Below are positions 18,487-27,349 of a DNA stretch of 64,000 bases, piece by piece. This DNA is from Bacillota bacterium (lineage in GTDB: Bacteria; Bacillota; Desulfotomaculia; Desulfotomaculales; Desulfohalotomaculaceae): positions 62,001-126,000 of the forward strand of contig VENI01000002.1 in NCBI GenBank assembly GCA_009711615.1, written 5' to 3'. Below the pieces are notes generated by a model. The model made no database searches and was not told where the DNA came from. It saw only the letters and a program-made list of their open reading frames with translations. The translations under genes and the position numbers were made by a program. Position 1 is the stretch's first letter. Each line of letters opens with the position of its first letter.

Positions 18487-19770
18487 ATGTATAAAACAGA
18501 TGATGCACTTCAATATCATTCTATTAAGAAGGGTAAAATTGAGATTAATAGTAAGATGCCATTGGTGGATGAATATCATCTTATGTTGGCCTACTCTCCC
18601 GGTGTGAAAGAGCCCTGTTTAAGGATAGCTAATGACCCAGAAGCAGCTTACCAGTACACTAGTAAAGGTAACATGGTGGCTGTAGTATCAAATGGTACTG
18701 CCTTGTTGGGCTTGGGAAATGTAGGTGCTTCTGCATCACTGCCAGTAATGGAAGGAAAGGCACAGCTTTTTAAAGTATTTACTGGTATTGATGCCTTTCC
18801 AATAATTATAGACAGTGATGATCCTGAGAAAGTAATCGAAACGGTAAAACTATTGGAACCTGGTTTCGGTGGTATTAACCTTAAGAATATATCTGCACCG
18901 GAATGTTTTATTATTCAAGAGAGGTTGGAAGAAGAATTAAACATTCCGGTTTTTGACGATAATCAGCATGGTACTGCAGTGATGGTACTAGCTGCCTTAA
19001 TTAATGCACTAAAAGTAACTAATAAGGCTATTGATGCTGTGAAAATTGTTATAAACGGTGCAGGGGCATCTGCACTGGCCACTGCACACCTATTACTGGC
19101 AGCCGGTGTTAATCAGATTGTTTTATGCGACAGCCAAGGGATTATATATACTGGTAGAACCAGTGGCATGAATGAATATAAAGTACACTTGGCGCGAAAA
19201 ACCAACTATAATTGTCGTGGAGGAAAACTACCAGATGCACTGGTGGATGCAGACGTATTTTTAGGCTTATCCCGGGGCAATCTTCTTGACGGCGTGATGA
19301 TTAAATCAATGGCTAGAGATCCAATTATTTTTGCCTTAGCTAATCCAGAACCGGAAATAAACCCGGACCTAGCCATGTCTTCTGGAGCAAAGGTGATAGT
19401 CACTGGTAGGACAGACTATCCAAATCAAATTAACACTAACTTGGCATTTCCCGGCATATTCCGTGGTGCACTGGATGTAAGGGCTACCTCAATAAATCTA
19501 GAGATGAAAATGGCCGCCGCTAGAACCCTTGCCAATAAAGTTACAGATAGAGAATTAAGCCCTGATTATATTATACCCAAGGCCATGGACCCTTCGCTGT
19601 GCCCCACAATAGCAGCTTCTGTAGCAGAAGCCGCTATTGAGACTGGGGTGGCCAGGGTACAGGTAGACCCTGAATTAATTGCCCGACGAACACAAGATAT
19701 GTTTCAGGAAACTGCAAATTATGGTAAATTATTAGAAGAAGATAAAACACAATACCAAATTGTGCACTAA
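18487..19770 (+). CDS. maeA: NAD(P)-dependent malic enzyme
   Basis: The 427-aa protein starts behind TGGAGGT. It has the short bacterial malic enzyme layout: the substrate domain with LAYSPGVKEPC, SNGTALLGLGNVG and the metal/catalytic FDDNQHGTAVM, then a Rossmann domain with INGAGASALATAHLL and FALANPEPEI. It decarboxylates malate to pyruvate, or runs the reverse. Its position between the fumarate reductase genes and malate dehydrogenase connects pyruvate to the C4-dicarboxylate branch. Cofactor choice (NAD versus NADP) cannot be settled by eye. Confidence 0.93.
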   Translation: MYKTDDALQYHSIKKGKIEINSKMPLVDEYHLMLAYSPGVKEPCLRIANDPEAAYQYTSKGNMVAVVSNGTALLGLGNVGASASLPVMEGKAQLFKVFTGIDAFPIIIDSDDPEKVIETVKLLEPGFGGINLKNISAPECFIIQERLEEELNIPVFDDNQHGTAVMVLAALINALKVTNKAIDAVKIVINGAGASALATAHLLLAAGVNQIVLCDSQGIIYTGRTSGMNEYKVHLARKTNYNCRGGKLPDALVDADVFLGLSRGNLLDGVMIKSMARDPIIFALANPEPEINPDLAMSSGAKVIVTGRTDYPNQINTNLAFPGIFRGALDVRATSINLEMKMAAARTLANKVTDRELSPDYIIPKAMDPSLCPTIAASVAEAAIETGVARVQVDPELIARRTQDMFQETANYGKLLEEDKTQYQIVH

Positions 19771-19788
19771 GTACTTTAGGAGGTTATT

Positions 19789-20718
19789 ATGAGAAGAAAC
19801 AAAATAACAATAGTGGGGGCAGGTAATGTAGGTGCCACCTGTGCTCACTGGGCAGCATCCAAAGAGTTGGGGGACATTGTGCTAATTGATGTGGCTGAAG
19901 GAATTCCCCAGGGTAAAGCATTGGACTTAATGGAAGCAGCGCCTGTTGAAGGTTTTGATTGCCATATTATTGGAACCAATGATTATGCAGACACAAAAGA
20001 TTCTGATCTAGTAATAGTTACAGCAGGTGTTGCCCGCAAACCAGGAATGAGTAGGGATGATCTACTAAAAACCAATGCTAACATAGCCATTAACGTGGCA
20101 GAGAATATTGCAAAATACTCACCTAATGCTCATGTGATTTGTGTATCTAATCCAGTTGATGTAATTACATACATAATATACAAGACAACAGGATTTGAAC
20201 CGAACCGAGTAATGGGAATGGCTGGTGTTCTGGATTCAGCTCGCTATCGCACCTTTGTGGCTTTGGAGCTGGGAATATCCTTTGAAGATGTCAGTGCCTT
20301 TGTATTAGGCGGTCACGGAGACGACATGGTACCACTAGTTCGTTATACTTATGCTGGAGGCATTCCCATTGAGAAACTGATCTCACAAGATCGCATTGAG
20401 GCCATTGTAGAGCGTACTCGCAAAGGCGGAGCTGAAATTGTAAGTCACCTCAAATCCGGAAGTGCATATTATGCACCAGCAGCTTCAGTGATTCAAATGG
20501 CTGAGGCAATACTTAAGGATAAGAAACGTATTTTACCCGTTGCTGCTTATTTGCAGGGTGAATATGAAGAAAGTAATATATTTGCCGGTGTACCAGCCAT
20601 TATTGGTGGAGGCGGAATAGAAAAAATTATAGAAGTAGATTTAACAACTGATGAAGAAGCATCGTTGAAAAAATCATTCCAATCAGTGCGTAAAGTATTA
20701 TCTGAAGTAAATGTATAA
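19789..20718 (+). CDS. mdh: Malate dehydrogenase (LDH-like type)
   Basis: The 309-aa protein has TAGGAGG before its ATG. The nucleotide-binding motif is [10 protein letters not shown], with an acidic residue in VLIDVAEG that favours NAD. The mobile-loop segment [17 protein letters not shown] has the arginines that select dicarboxylates, and [10 protein letters not shown] holds the catalytic histidine. It oxidises malate to oxaloacetate reversibly. It ends the fumarase-to-mdh run and is followed by a terminator. Confidence 0.96.
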   Translation: MRRNKITIVGAGNVGATCAHWAASKELGDIVLIDVAEGIPQGKALDLMEAAPVEGFDCHIIGTNDYADTKDSDLVIVTAGVARKPGMSRDDLLKTNANIAINVAENIAKYSPNAHVICVSNPVDVITYIIYKTTGFEPNRVMGMAGVLDSARYRTFVALELGISFEDVSAFVLGGHGDDMVPLVRYTYAGGIPIEKLISQDRIEAIVERTRKGGAEIVSHLKSGSAYYAPAASVIQMAEAILKDKKRILPVAAYLQGEYEESNIFAGVPAIIGGGGIEKIIEVDLTTDEEASLKKSFQSVRKVLSEVNV

Positions 20719-20730
20719 TATATAAATGCT

Positions 20731-20763
20731 AAGCATGATCTATATAATAGGTCATGCTTTTTT
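20731..20763 (+). terminator. Terminator after mdh
   Basis: The stem AAGCATGATC / GGTCATGCTT (one G-T pair) runs straight into a T-tract. Confidence 0.8.
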
Positions 20764-20864
20764 AAATTTCTAAAATAAATATAAGTTTTGAATTAAGTTT
20801 TTTGAATGTTTTATATAAGAAATAGGAAATATATTAAAAGGAGTGATTGCGAGAGGGGAACAGC

Positions 20865-21551
20865 ATGTTGAATAATATTACCTGGCATGCAGCAAAAATC
20901 ATTTTACATGCCGTCTCACCAGTGCAAAAGATTATAGATGGTAAGCCAGGAGATACGCATATATTTATAAATAATCAAGGTATCACAATTTTAAATAATG
21001 ATGGTCACCAGAAGATAGCAAATTACTTAATAAATCATATCCAAAATATCAATAAAGGTGTAGTTTGGGCTGATAAGGGCTGGAAAAATTTCTCACACTA
21101 TTTAAACCCGGAAACAGATGTTGGCATTTGGCCATGGCCCAATGCCAAGTATGAATGCCAATATCATCTTAATAAGTCTATAAATTATTGGAAAAAAGGT
21201 TCCTTAGATAAAAGTATGTTTTATTTAGGTGCAGCTGTTCATTTAGTGCAAGATATGTGTGTACCCCACCATGCTAGGTGTACCCCTTTATCAGGGCATA
21301 TTGATTATGAAAAGTGGGTGCAGCGTAATCATAATAAATACGCTGTCAATAATGGCGGTATTTATGATATATCAAATGCTGTGGAAGGATGGTTGGAAGT
21401 TAACAGCAAGTTATCCTTGAATTATTATTCCGATGTATCTATTAAAAAAAATTATCATACAGTTACATCAGTTCTATTATCACAGGCTCAGCGCAGCACG
21501 GCAGGATTTCTTTTATATTTTATTAATTCAATTACCAAGGGTAAGTTATAA
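20865..21551 (+). CDS. Zinc-dependent phospholipase C family protein
   Basis: The ATG at 20865 is preferred over a TTG at 20847, because GAGGGG (20853-20858) sits 6 bases before it. The 228-aa protein matches the Zn-dependent phospholipase C/S1-P1 nuclease all-helical fold. It has an N-terminal Trp-His pair in ITWHAAK, GDTH, a WKNFSHY segment, the signature YLGAAVHLVQDMCVPHHAR with several zinc-ligand histidines and an aspartate, and a later GHIDYEKW. No signal peptide is evident, unlike secreted clostridial alpha-toxin-type enzymes. A cell-associated role, possibly at sporulation, is therefore possible (inference). Confidence 0.8.
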   Translation: MLNNITWHAAKIILHAVSPVQKIIDGKPGDTHIFINNQGITILNNDGHQKIANYLINHIQNINKGVVWADKGWKNFSHYLNPETDVGIWPWPNAKYECQYHLNKSINYWKKGSLDKSMFYLGAAVHLVQDMCVPHHARCTPLSGHIDYEKWVQRNHNKYAVNNGGIYDISNAVEGWLEVNSKLSLNYYSDVSIKKNYHTVTSVLLSQAQRSTAGFLLYFINSITKGKL

Positions 21552-21584
21552 CCCCCCACTTTTTAAGTGGGGGGTATCTATTTG
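21551..21584 (+). terminator. Terminator after phospholipase C-like gene
   Basis: A perfect 11-bp stem, ACCCCCCACTT / AAGTGGGGGGT, with a TTT loop, followed by the weak T-rich ATCTATTT. Confidence 0.75.
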
Positions 21585-21610
21585 ACAAATATTAGCATTT
21601 ATGATTTAGT
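21582..21610 (+). promoter_or_regulatory. Candidate promoter of the Fur/Zur-znuCB operon
   Basis: TTGACA (21582-21587) is a consensus -35, with a weaker -10 TTTAGT 17 bases later. A/T-rich dyad sequence near 21629-21640 (AATAATTATT) could be a Fur-family box, but this is weak. Confidence 0.4.
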
Positions 21611-21656
21611 ATATATGAGGGTAAATAAGAATAATTATTGATTAGGGGTTGATTAA

Positions 21657-22070
21657 ATGTCAGCTTATGAATATTACCTTGATAAAATAAAACAGGGTGG
21701 ATTTAAAATAACACAACAAAGAATTGAAATATTAAAAGCACTCTCAAAGGATAAGATGCAATCTGCGGAGCAACTGCATAATAACGTTATATTAATTCAG
21801 CCTAATGTAAGTCTGGATACAATATATAGAAATTTACACATGTTTCTAAAGTTAGGGGTTGTTACAGAAACAAAAGTAGGTGATGGGAAAACCAGGTTTA
21901 AGTTAAGTGGTAAAAAGCATAATCACCATATGACTTGTGTTAATTGTGGTAGTTCAGTTGAATTAAACTTTTGCCCAATGGACCTTATTAAAGACCAAAT
22001 AACTAGCAAAAACTTTAGAGTTACCAACCATAATTTTGAAATATTTGGTTATTGCAGTTGTTGTTCGTAA
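21657..22070 (+). CDS. zur: Fur-family metal regulator, probably Zur
   Basis: The 137-aa protein has the Fur winged helix (GGFKITQQRIEILKAL, then SLDTIYRNLHMF) and a metal/dimerisation half. That half contains the HNHHMTCVNCG cluster and a C-terminal CSCC that supplies the second pair of structural zinc cysteines. It lies directly upstream of an ABC-3 type metal transporter, with 38 bases between them. Zinc is therefore the likely signal, by analogy with Zur-znuCB operons. Mn or Fe sensing cannot be excluded from sequence alone. Confidence 0.85.
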   Translation: MSAYEYYLDKIKQGGFKITQQRIEILKALSKDKMQSAEQLHNNVILIQPNVSLDTIYRNLHMFLKLGVVTETKVGDGKTRFKLSGKKHNHHMTCVNCGSSVELNFCPMDLIKDQITSKNFRVTNHNFEIFGYCSCCS

Positions 22071-22108
22071 ATACTATAAGGGGTTATTTATAAAAGGTGG
22101 GGAAATCT

Positions 22109-22849
22109 ATGGCAAGTAATCCCATTATTGAAGTTGATAATGCTACATTTAAATATACATGTCATGCTGTTCTTAATAATATAAACCTTACCATTAATGC
22201 TGGAGATTGTGTGGGAATTACAGGGCCCAACGGGTCTGGTAAAAGTACTCTTCTCAAATTAATTTTAGGAAATTTAAAACCTCTCAAAGGCAAGGTAAAG
22301 CTATTCGGTTCAGAGGCTTACAAAAATAATATAAAACACAAGGTAGGTTATGTACCCCAAAAAGCTACATCTTTTAATAATGGCTTTCCAACAACAGTAT
22401 TTGAAATGGTAGTGGCAGGTAGAACAGCGGGAAAAGGGCTATTTAAACCTTTTAGCAATCTAGATTATGCTAAAGCAGAAGATACACTTAAAAGAGTGGG
22501 TCTATTTCCTTTAAGGAACCGAAAGTTATCTGAACTGTCCGGTGGGCAGCAACAGCGGGTATTTATTGCAAGGGCTATTGCTACCAACCCAAAATTATTA
22601 ATCCTTGATGAACCCACTGTCGGCATTGATGCTCAAGCTCAAGTGTTACTGCTTCAGTTGTTAAAAGATTTAAATAAACGATATGGCATGACACTGGTTG
22701 TTGTTTCTCATGAACTGGACTTAATATCACCACTTATTAATAGACAGGTATGTTTGGATAAAAAAATATGTCATTGCTCTTGTTTTACTGAAGATGAAAA
22801 GAAGGCAAAAGATTTAACCTGTAGTAAGAGTGCATGGGTTTATCAATAG
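22109..22849 (+). CDS. znuC: Metal ABC transporter ATP-binding protein (ZnuC-like)
   Basis: The ATG at 22109 is used, because AAAAGGTGGGG (from about 22093) precedes it; a GTG at 22097 falls inside that site. The 246-aa ATPase has Walker A GPNGSGKST, a Q-loop YVPQKA, the ABC signature LSGGQQQR, Walker B LLILDEPTVG and a switch His in VVSHELD. The C-terminal extension is Cys/His-rich (KKICHCSCF) and could bind metal. It is paired with the ABC-3 permease encoded next. No substrate-binding lipoprotein is encoded in the operon. Confidence 0.92.
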   Translation: MASNPIIEVDNATFKYTCHAVLNNINLTINAGDCVGITGPNGSGKSTLLKLILGNLKPLKGKVKLFGSEAYKNNIKHKVGYVPQKATSFNNGFPTTVFEMVVAGRTAGKGLFKPFSNLDYAKAEDTLKRVGLFPLRNRKLSELSGGQQQRVFIARAIATNPKLLILDEPTVGIDAQAQVLLLQLLKDLNKRYGMTLVVVSHELDLISPLINRQVCLDKKICHCSCFTEDEKKAKDLTCSKSAWVYQ

Positions 22850-22861
22850 GAGTGCAATAAT

Positions 22862-23704
22862 ATGGAAATTTTTCAATATGTTTTCATGCAAAAGGCCTTT
22901 ATTATCGGGATTGTGGTAGCGATAATATGTCCGTTAATTGGTTTATTTATAGTTCTAAGGAGAATGTCTTTAATTGCTGATGCACTATCTCACATTTCAT
23001 TAGCAGGAGTGGCAGCGGGACTGCTTTCTGGAACTAATCCAGTATTAAGTGCTTCACTGTTTGCAGTAACTGGCGGGATTTTAATAGAAAATTTAAGGCA
23101 ACGATATCGAAACTACTCTGAATTATCCATTGCTATCATGTTGTCAGTGGGATTGGCTTTGGCTGCTATCCTACTGGGAATTGGTAATGGGTTAAACAGT
23201 AATATCTTAAACTATCTTTTTGGCAGTATTATAGTAAGCAATAATATGGATGTACTGATCATATTAGTCTCTGGAGTAATTGTACTATTACTCACAACAG
23301 CACTTTTTAAAGAGTTGTATTTAATTTCTTTTGATGAAGAATCTGCTGAAATATCAGGAATACCCGTCAGGGCCATAAATATTACTTTCACAGTCCTTAC
23401 TGCCTTAACAGTTGCACTGGCCATGCGTATAGTGGGTATTCTAATGGTATCATCACTAATGGTAATTCCAGTGGCCACCGCAATGCAGTTAGCGAAAAGT
23501 TTTAAAGGTGCACTGGCATATTCAATAACCTTTGGGCTTGTATCTGTTATTACAGGCTTATTGTTATCTTTTTACTTAAACCTGCCCCCGGGTGGAACGA
23601 TAATAATAATGGCAGTGATTACATTACTTGCAGTCCTTGTAAAACAAAATATATCTCCACAACATCTTTCTGATAAAACTGAAAAAGTTACTGATTATCA
23701 ATAG
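22862..23704 (+). CDS. znuB: Metal ABC transporter permease (ZnuB/ABC-3 family)
   Basis: The 280-aa membrane protein has about eight hydrophobic segments and the ABC-3 hallmarks. RRMSLIADALSHISLAGVAA is near residues 35-55, and the EESAEISGIPVRAINI coupling region is followed by the conserved GILMVSSLMVIPVATA helix. It would form the channel for Zn(II) or Mn(II) uptake energised by the upstream ATPase. It begins 12 bases after znuC and ends in a strong hairpin terminator. Confidence 0.92.
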   Translation: MEIFQYVFMQKAFIIGIVVAIICPLIGLFIVLRRMSLIADALSHISLAGVAAGLLSGTNPVLSASLFAVTGGILIENLRQRYRNYSELSIAIMLSVGLALAAILLGIGNGLNSNILNYLFGSIIVSNNMDVLIILVSGVIVLLLTTALFKELYLISFDEESAEISGIPVRAINITFTVLTALTVALAMRIVGILMVSSLMVIPVATAMQLAKSFKGALAYSITFGLVSVITGLLLSFYLNLPPGGTIIIMAVITLLAVLVKQNISPQHLSDKTEKVTDYQ

Positions 23705-23742
23705 ATAAAGCCTGCACCTTAAAATGTGCAGGCTTTATCTAT
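23701..23742. terminator. Bidirectional terminator between znuB and the GGDEF/EAL gene
   Basis: A perfect 17-bp stem, ATAGATAAAGCCTGCAC / GTGCAGGCTTTATCTAT, with an 8-base loop, between convergent genes. Confidence 0.8.
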
Positions 23743-23747
23743 ATAGG

Positions 23748-26063
23748 TTAGGGGGAGTTGGAAGAAACAGAAATATTACCATTAATTGATTTTGCCTTTT
23801 TCTTTATTCTTGCTGCTACTCTTGAAAGTTCATCTAAGTTTTTAAACTGATCCTTTTCACAGTATAAAACAGCCAATGAAATACTTATTATAGGAATATA
23901 TTCTTTATTTCCCTGGCGATTATTACTGACAATGAACCCATTATCTCGATCATCTTTGTCATAATAATGGGGAATTGTTTTAGAAAAAGCATCAATTATT
24001 TCAGTACACATATTTTCTGCATGATTTTCAGTTGTAACTATTATAAAATCGTCACCACCGATGTGGCCAACCATGTCTTCAATAGTACCATACCGGGAAG
24101 ATATGCACGTTAATATTTTTGATGTCATCTTAATTACTGCGTCTCCGCGCTCAAAACCATAGCGGTCATTTAAACTTTTAAAGTTATCCAAATCTGCATA
24201 AATGATGGTAAATGTATCATTCATTTTTATCCGTTTAGTTAGTTCTGCATCAATAACAGGGTTTCCGGGTAAGTTGGTTAATGGATTAGATACACGAGCT
24301 ACTTCCATTTTTTTATGAGTAATCACATCTAAAATTCGTTGTATAGATATAATGCCACTATAATTATCATTATCAGTTACTATTACTGCATCATATACTT
24401 GATCTGCATTTCTTTGCATTGCTAACTGGGCAACTTTTTCAATAATAATAGACCCTTCAACAATTAATGGTTGACAGTCCATTACATGTTTAACTTCCCT
24501 TTTACAGTATAGTGCATAACCATATTGACTACCTAACTTATTAAATAATTTGTTTCTCATTATTAAGCCCACTGGTTTGTCCCCATCTAGCACCACCACA
24601 TTACTTAAGTTACTGTTGTTATTAAACAGGTTAACCACTGCATCTGTAACAGTAGAGGCCTGGATACCAGGAACATTTTGAACAACTTCGTAGACTGGTG
24701 TAGAGGTGTTAATCTGATTGGGCCTGCCAATCCCAGTAGTAATAACATTAATAGATTGACTACTGATATTTGGTAATGGGTTATTTGGTTTGGCTAGGTA
24801 AAAGCCTTGTACATAATCAACACCCAATTTCATAATTGTTTTAAGTTCTTCTTCAGTTTCGATTCCTTCACCAATTAATATACTGTTGATCTTTTTACTA
24901 AAGGTTACAAACGTTTCTACCAGTGCCTCTTTAATAGGATCTTGGTGAATATTCTTAATTAATGAGCGATCTATTTTTATATAGTCAGGTCTCAGTTCAG
25001 CAACAGACTGTAAACTTGAATACCCAGAACCAGCATCATCAACCGCAACTTGAAAACCTTGATGTCTGTAATGCTCAAGGGCAGAGCGAAAAGCATGAAA
25101 ATCAGTAATTGAATTTCTCTCCGTTAATTCGAAAACAACATTATGAGGTAGTCTTTTTATACTTTCCAATAATTTTTTTGTATTACCAGCCGAAAATGAA
25201 GAGTCATTAACAATTGCAGGGTTAATATTAATAAAAAGTTTTTGACCATTTTTAAGTCGGTACATTTCTTCTAATGCTTTCTCTCTGGTTACTTTCTCCA
25301 ATGGATAGAGCAGACCTACTTTTTCTGCAAAGGGAAATAGTACTCCCGGTGACTCTAATACACTCCCTTTTGGTCCCCGGGTTAGTGCTTCATAACCCAT
25401 AATTTTTCCATTTTTAAGGCTTACAATTGGTTGATAAACAATGTGAAATTTTTTTTGTTCAATCATTCCTTTTAATTCTTCTATTGTTTCCAATTCTTTA
25501 ATATCATAATTGTTTTTAGCAATTAAAAAACATTCCTTGAGAGCATTATATAGGCTTTTATCGGTATCATAATTATTAGGTGAAATAATAGAATATCCAA
25601 TATGAAATTCTATTGTTTCTTGTACACTAATCCCGTGCATTTTAGCGTTCTTTTTTAAGTAACAAGATATTAAATAAGAGATCTCATTGCAAAAATCATG
25701 GGATAGTTTATGCAATTCACTTAAACTTGGAGGGGAGTCACCTGTAAAAAAAACGCAGATATCATCACCCCAACGATTACATAGAATCGTTTTATAGGGT
25801 GAAAGAAACTGGGGGGCTGACTTTTTAGACATGCTTTCCAATTGCTTTAGTATCGAAGTACAAAAAGCTTGTCCATAATTTTGTTCAAAAGTTTGAAAGT
25901 GAACTATATCCATGTATATAACTGCGACCCAATGGTTGTTTCGTAGGTAATTATATACATCATTCAGTGGATTCCTTGAATTCAGAAAAGATGAGGGTAC
26001 TAAATTAATAATCTTATGTAGTAAATTTTCTTTAGAAGAATTGTTAAAAAAGTTGCTAAACAT
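23748..26063 (-). CDS. Four-domain c-di-GMP protein: degenerate GGDEF - EAL - CBS pair - GGDEF
   Basis: The 771-aa protein is predicted cytoplasmic, with no clear membrane segment. Residues about 1-190 look like a GGDEF fold with a degraded signature (RWGDDICVFF near residue 98). An EAL phosphodiesterase domain follows: YEALTRG near 222, ELTERNS, DDAGSGYSS, and KIDRSLI. A CBS pair occupies about 455-590 (VVLDGDKPVGLIMR, AVIVTDNDNYSGIIS). A C-terminal GGDEF has the variant site HIGGDDF near 669. The protein may both break and make c-di-GMP, with adenylate-type ligands sensed by CBS; which activities persist is unknown. It is divergent from the response regulator gene, across 196 AT-rich bases. 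Confidence 0.88.
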   Translation of the reverse strand: MFSNFFNNSSKENLLHKIINLVPSSFLNSRNPLNDVYNYLRNNHWVAVIYMDIVHFQTFEQNYGQAFCTSILKQLESMSKKSAPQFLSPYKTILCNRWGDDICVFFTGDSPPSLSELHKLSHDFCNEISYLISCYLKKNAKMHGISVQETIEFHIGYSIISPNNYDTDKSLYNALKECFLIAKNNYDIKELETIEELKGMIEQKKFHIVYQPIVSLKNGKIMGYEALTRGPKGSVLESPGVLFPFAEKVGLLYPLEKVTREKALEEMYRLKNGQKLFININPAIVNDSSFSAGNTKKLLESIKRLPHNVVFELTERNSITDFHAFRSALEHYRHQGFQVAVDDAGSGYSSLQSVAELRPDYIKIDRSLIKNIHQDPIKEALVETFVTFSKKINSILIGEGIETEEELKTIMKLGVDYVQGFYLAKPNNPLPNISSQSINVITTGIGRPNQINTSTPVYEVVQNVPGIQASTVTDAVVNLFNNNSNLSNVVVLDGDKPVGLIMRNKLFNKLGSQYGYALYCKREVKHVMDCQPLIVEGSIIIEKVAQLAMQRNADQVYDAVIVTDNDNYSGIISIQRILDVITHKKMEVARVSNPLTNLPGNPVIDAELTKRIKMNDTFTIIYADLDNFKSLNDRYGFERGDAVIKMTSKILTCISSRYGTIEDMVGHIGGDDFIIVTTENHAENMCTEIIDAFSKTIPHYYDKDDRDNGFIVSNNRQGNKEYIPIISISLAVLYCEKDQFKNLDELSRVAARIKKKAKSINGNISVSSNSP

Positions 26064-26259
26064 ATTATACCCTCCAGAATTTACCGTATATTAAATTGAT
26101 TTTAGCAACAATAATAGATAATACGATTAAGACTACGTAAAATTTAAATTAATTTTTAAGTTAATAAATTAACTAAAACTTTAATTAATATACCTTATAT
26201 GTTAACAAAGAAAATTTATAATTAAATTGTAAACGAAACCTTAAGGATGGTGGATAAGG

Positions 26260-26961
26260 TTGGCCAAAATACTAGTAGTTGACGATGAATTAAATATTAT
26301 TGAATTGATTCGATTTAACTTGGAGAAAGAAGGTCACACAGTTTTGTCGGCCAGGGATGGTTTCAGTGGACTTAAACTTTCAGAAGAGGAACGTCCTGAT
26401 TTAATTGTTTTAGACATTATGTTACCAGAAATGGATGGTATAGAAGTTTGTCGTAAAATTAGGAGTTCAAAAGATATATCTAATACACCTATCATCATGC
26501 TGTCAGCCCGTAGTGAGACTCTTGATAAAGTACTAGGCCTCGAAATTGGAGCAGATGATTACGTAACAAAACCTTTTAGTCCTAGGGAACTGGTAGCAAG
26601 AATAAAAGCATCACTACGGAGGTCTGTTGAGAGCGATGAAAGTATAGACAAAAATCATCCTAAAGAAATTAGTTTAGCTCATGTAACTATAAACTTAGAA
26701 AAATTTCAGGTTTATGTTAACAATGATAATGTTTATTTTACCCCTAAGGAGTTCAAATTATTAAAACTGTTAATGAGTAACCCAAGCATAGTTTTCAGTC
26801 GAGATCAATTGCTAGATCGAGTTTGGGGATATGATTTTGCAAGTGATACTAGAACAGTTGATGTACATATACGTTATTTAAGACAAAAAATTGAAATTGA
26901 TTCCAGTAAGCCTCAATATATTGTAACGGTTCGTGGAATAGGGTATAAATTTGATAGCTAG
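26260..26961 (+). CDS. OmpR/PhoB-family response regulator (orphan)
   Basis: The TTG start lies behind AAGGATGGTGG. The 233-aa protein has a receiver domain with acidic pocket VVDDE, phospho-acceptor Asp in IVLDIMLPEMDG (about residue 53), Thr/Ser in IIMLSARSE, and Lys in YVTKPFSPREL. It is followed by a winged-helix DNA-binding domain (LTPKEFKLL-like YFTPKEFKLLKLL, then SRDQLLDRVWGYDFASDTRTVDVHI). It is close to PhoP/WalR regulators. No histidine kinase gene is adjacent on either side, so its partner must be elsewhere. Confidence 0.93.
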   Translation: MAKILVVDDELNIIELIRFNLEKEGHTVLSARDGFSGLKLSEEERPDLIVLDIMLPEMDGIEVCRKIRSSKDISNTPIIMLSARSETLDKVLGLEIGADDYVTKPFSPRELVARIKASLRRSVESDESIDKNHPKEISLAHVTINLEKFQVYVNNDNVYFTPKEFKLLKLLMSNPSIVFSRDQLLDRVWGYDFASDTRTVDVHIRYLRQKIEIDSSKPQYIVTVRGIGYKFDS

Positions 26962-27013
26962 ATGTTTTACAAATTACTCATCTTGTTATAATATGATAAT
27001 GAGGTGGGATATC

Positions 27014-27214
27014 TTGGCTGTTTACAAAATTTTACCTAAAACGATAATAGATCAATCTGTTAGATGTTTACTGGATGAAACTATTACATGTATTAATTGC
27101 GGGGAATGTGACAGATGTGACTTAATACCAGAAAAGATTTGCGATGATTGCGGTAAGTGCCTAGATGAAGTAGACTACAACGGTATAATTATTGAAAAGA
27201 TTATTGAAGATTAA
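27014..27214 (+). CDS. Small cysteine-rich protein, function unknown
   Basis: The TTG at 27014 has GAGGTGG (27001-27007) 6 bases upstream, so the open frame back to 26951 is not coding. The 66-aa protein has two tight cysteine clusters, CINCGECDRC and CDDCGKC. They look like zinc-ribbon or small Fe-S ligands but do not give a standard ferredoxin CxxCxxCxxxC spacing. A -10 TATAAT at 26987-26992 and a terminator right after the stop suggest it is its own transcript. No family name is recognised. Confidence 0.65.
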   Translation: MAVYKILPKTIIDQSVRCLLDETITCINCGECDRCDLIPEKICDDCGKCLDEVDYNGIIIEKIIED

Positions 27215-27243
27215 ACCGGCTATCAAGCCGGTTTTTATTTTTT
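27213..27243 (+). terminator. Terminator after small Cys-rich gene
   Basis: AAACCGGCT / AGCCGGTTT stem with an ATCA loop and a long T-rich tail. Confidence 0.85.
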
Positions 27244-27349
27244 TCATATAAACATTATTGGTAGAGTGCCCATTATTTACAGGAAGGTAGATAAAGATTT
27301 ATGTCTAAATAATTAGTTGGAATATAAAATAATAAAAGGAGGGCAAGTT

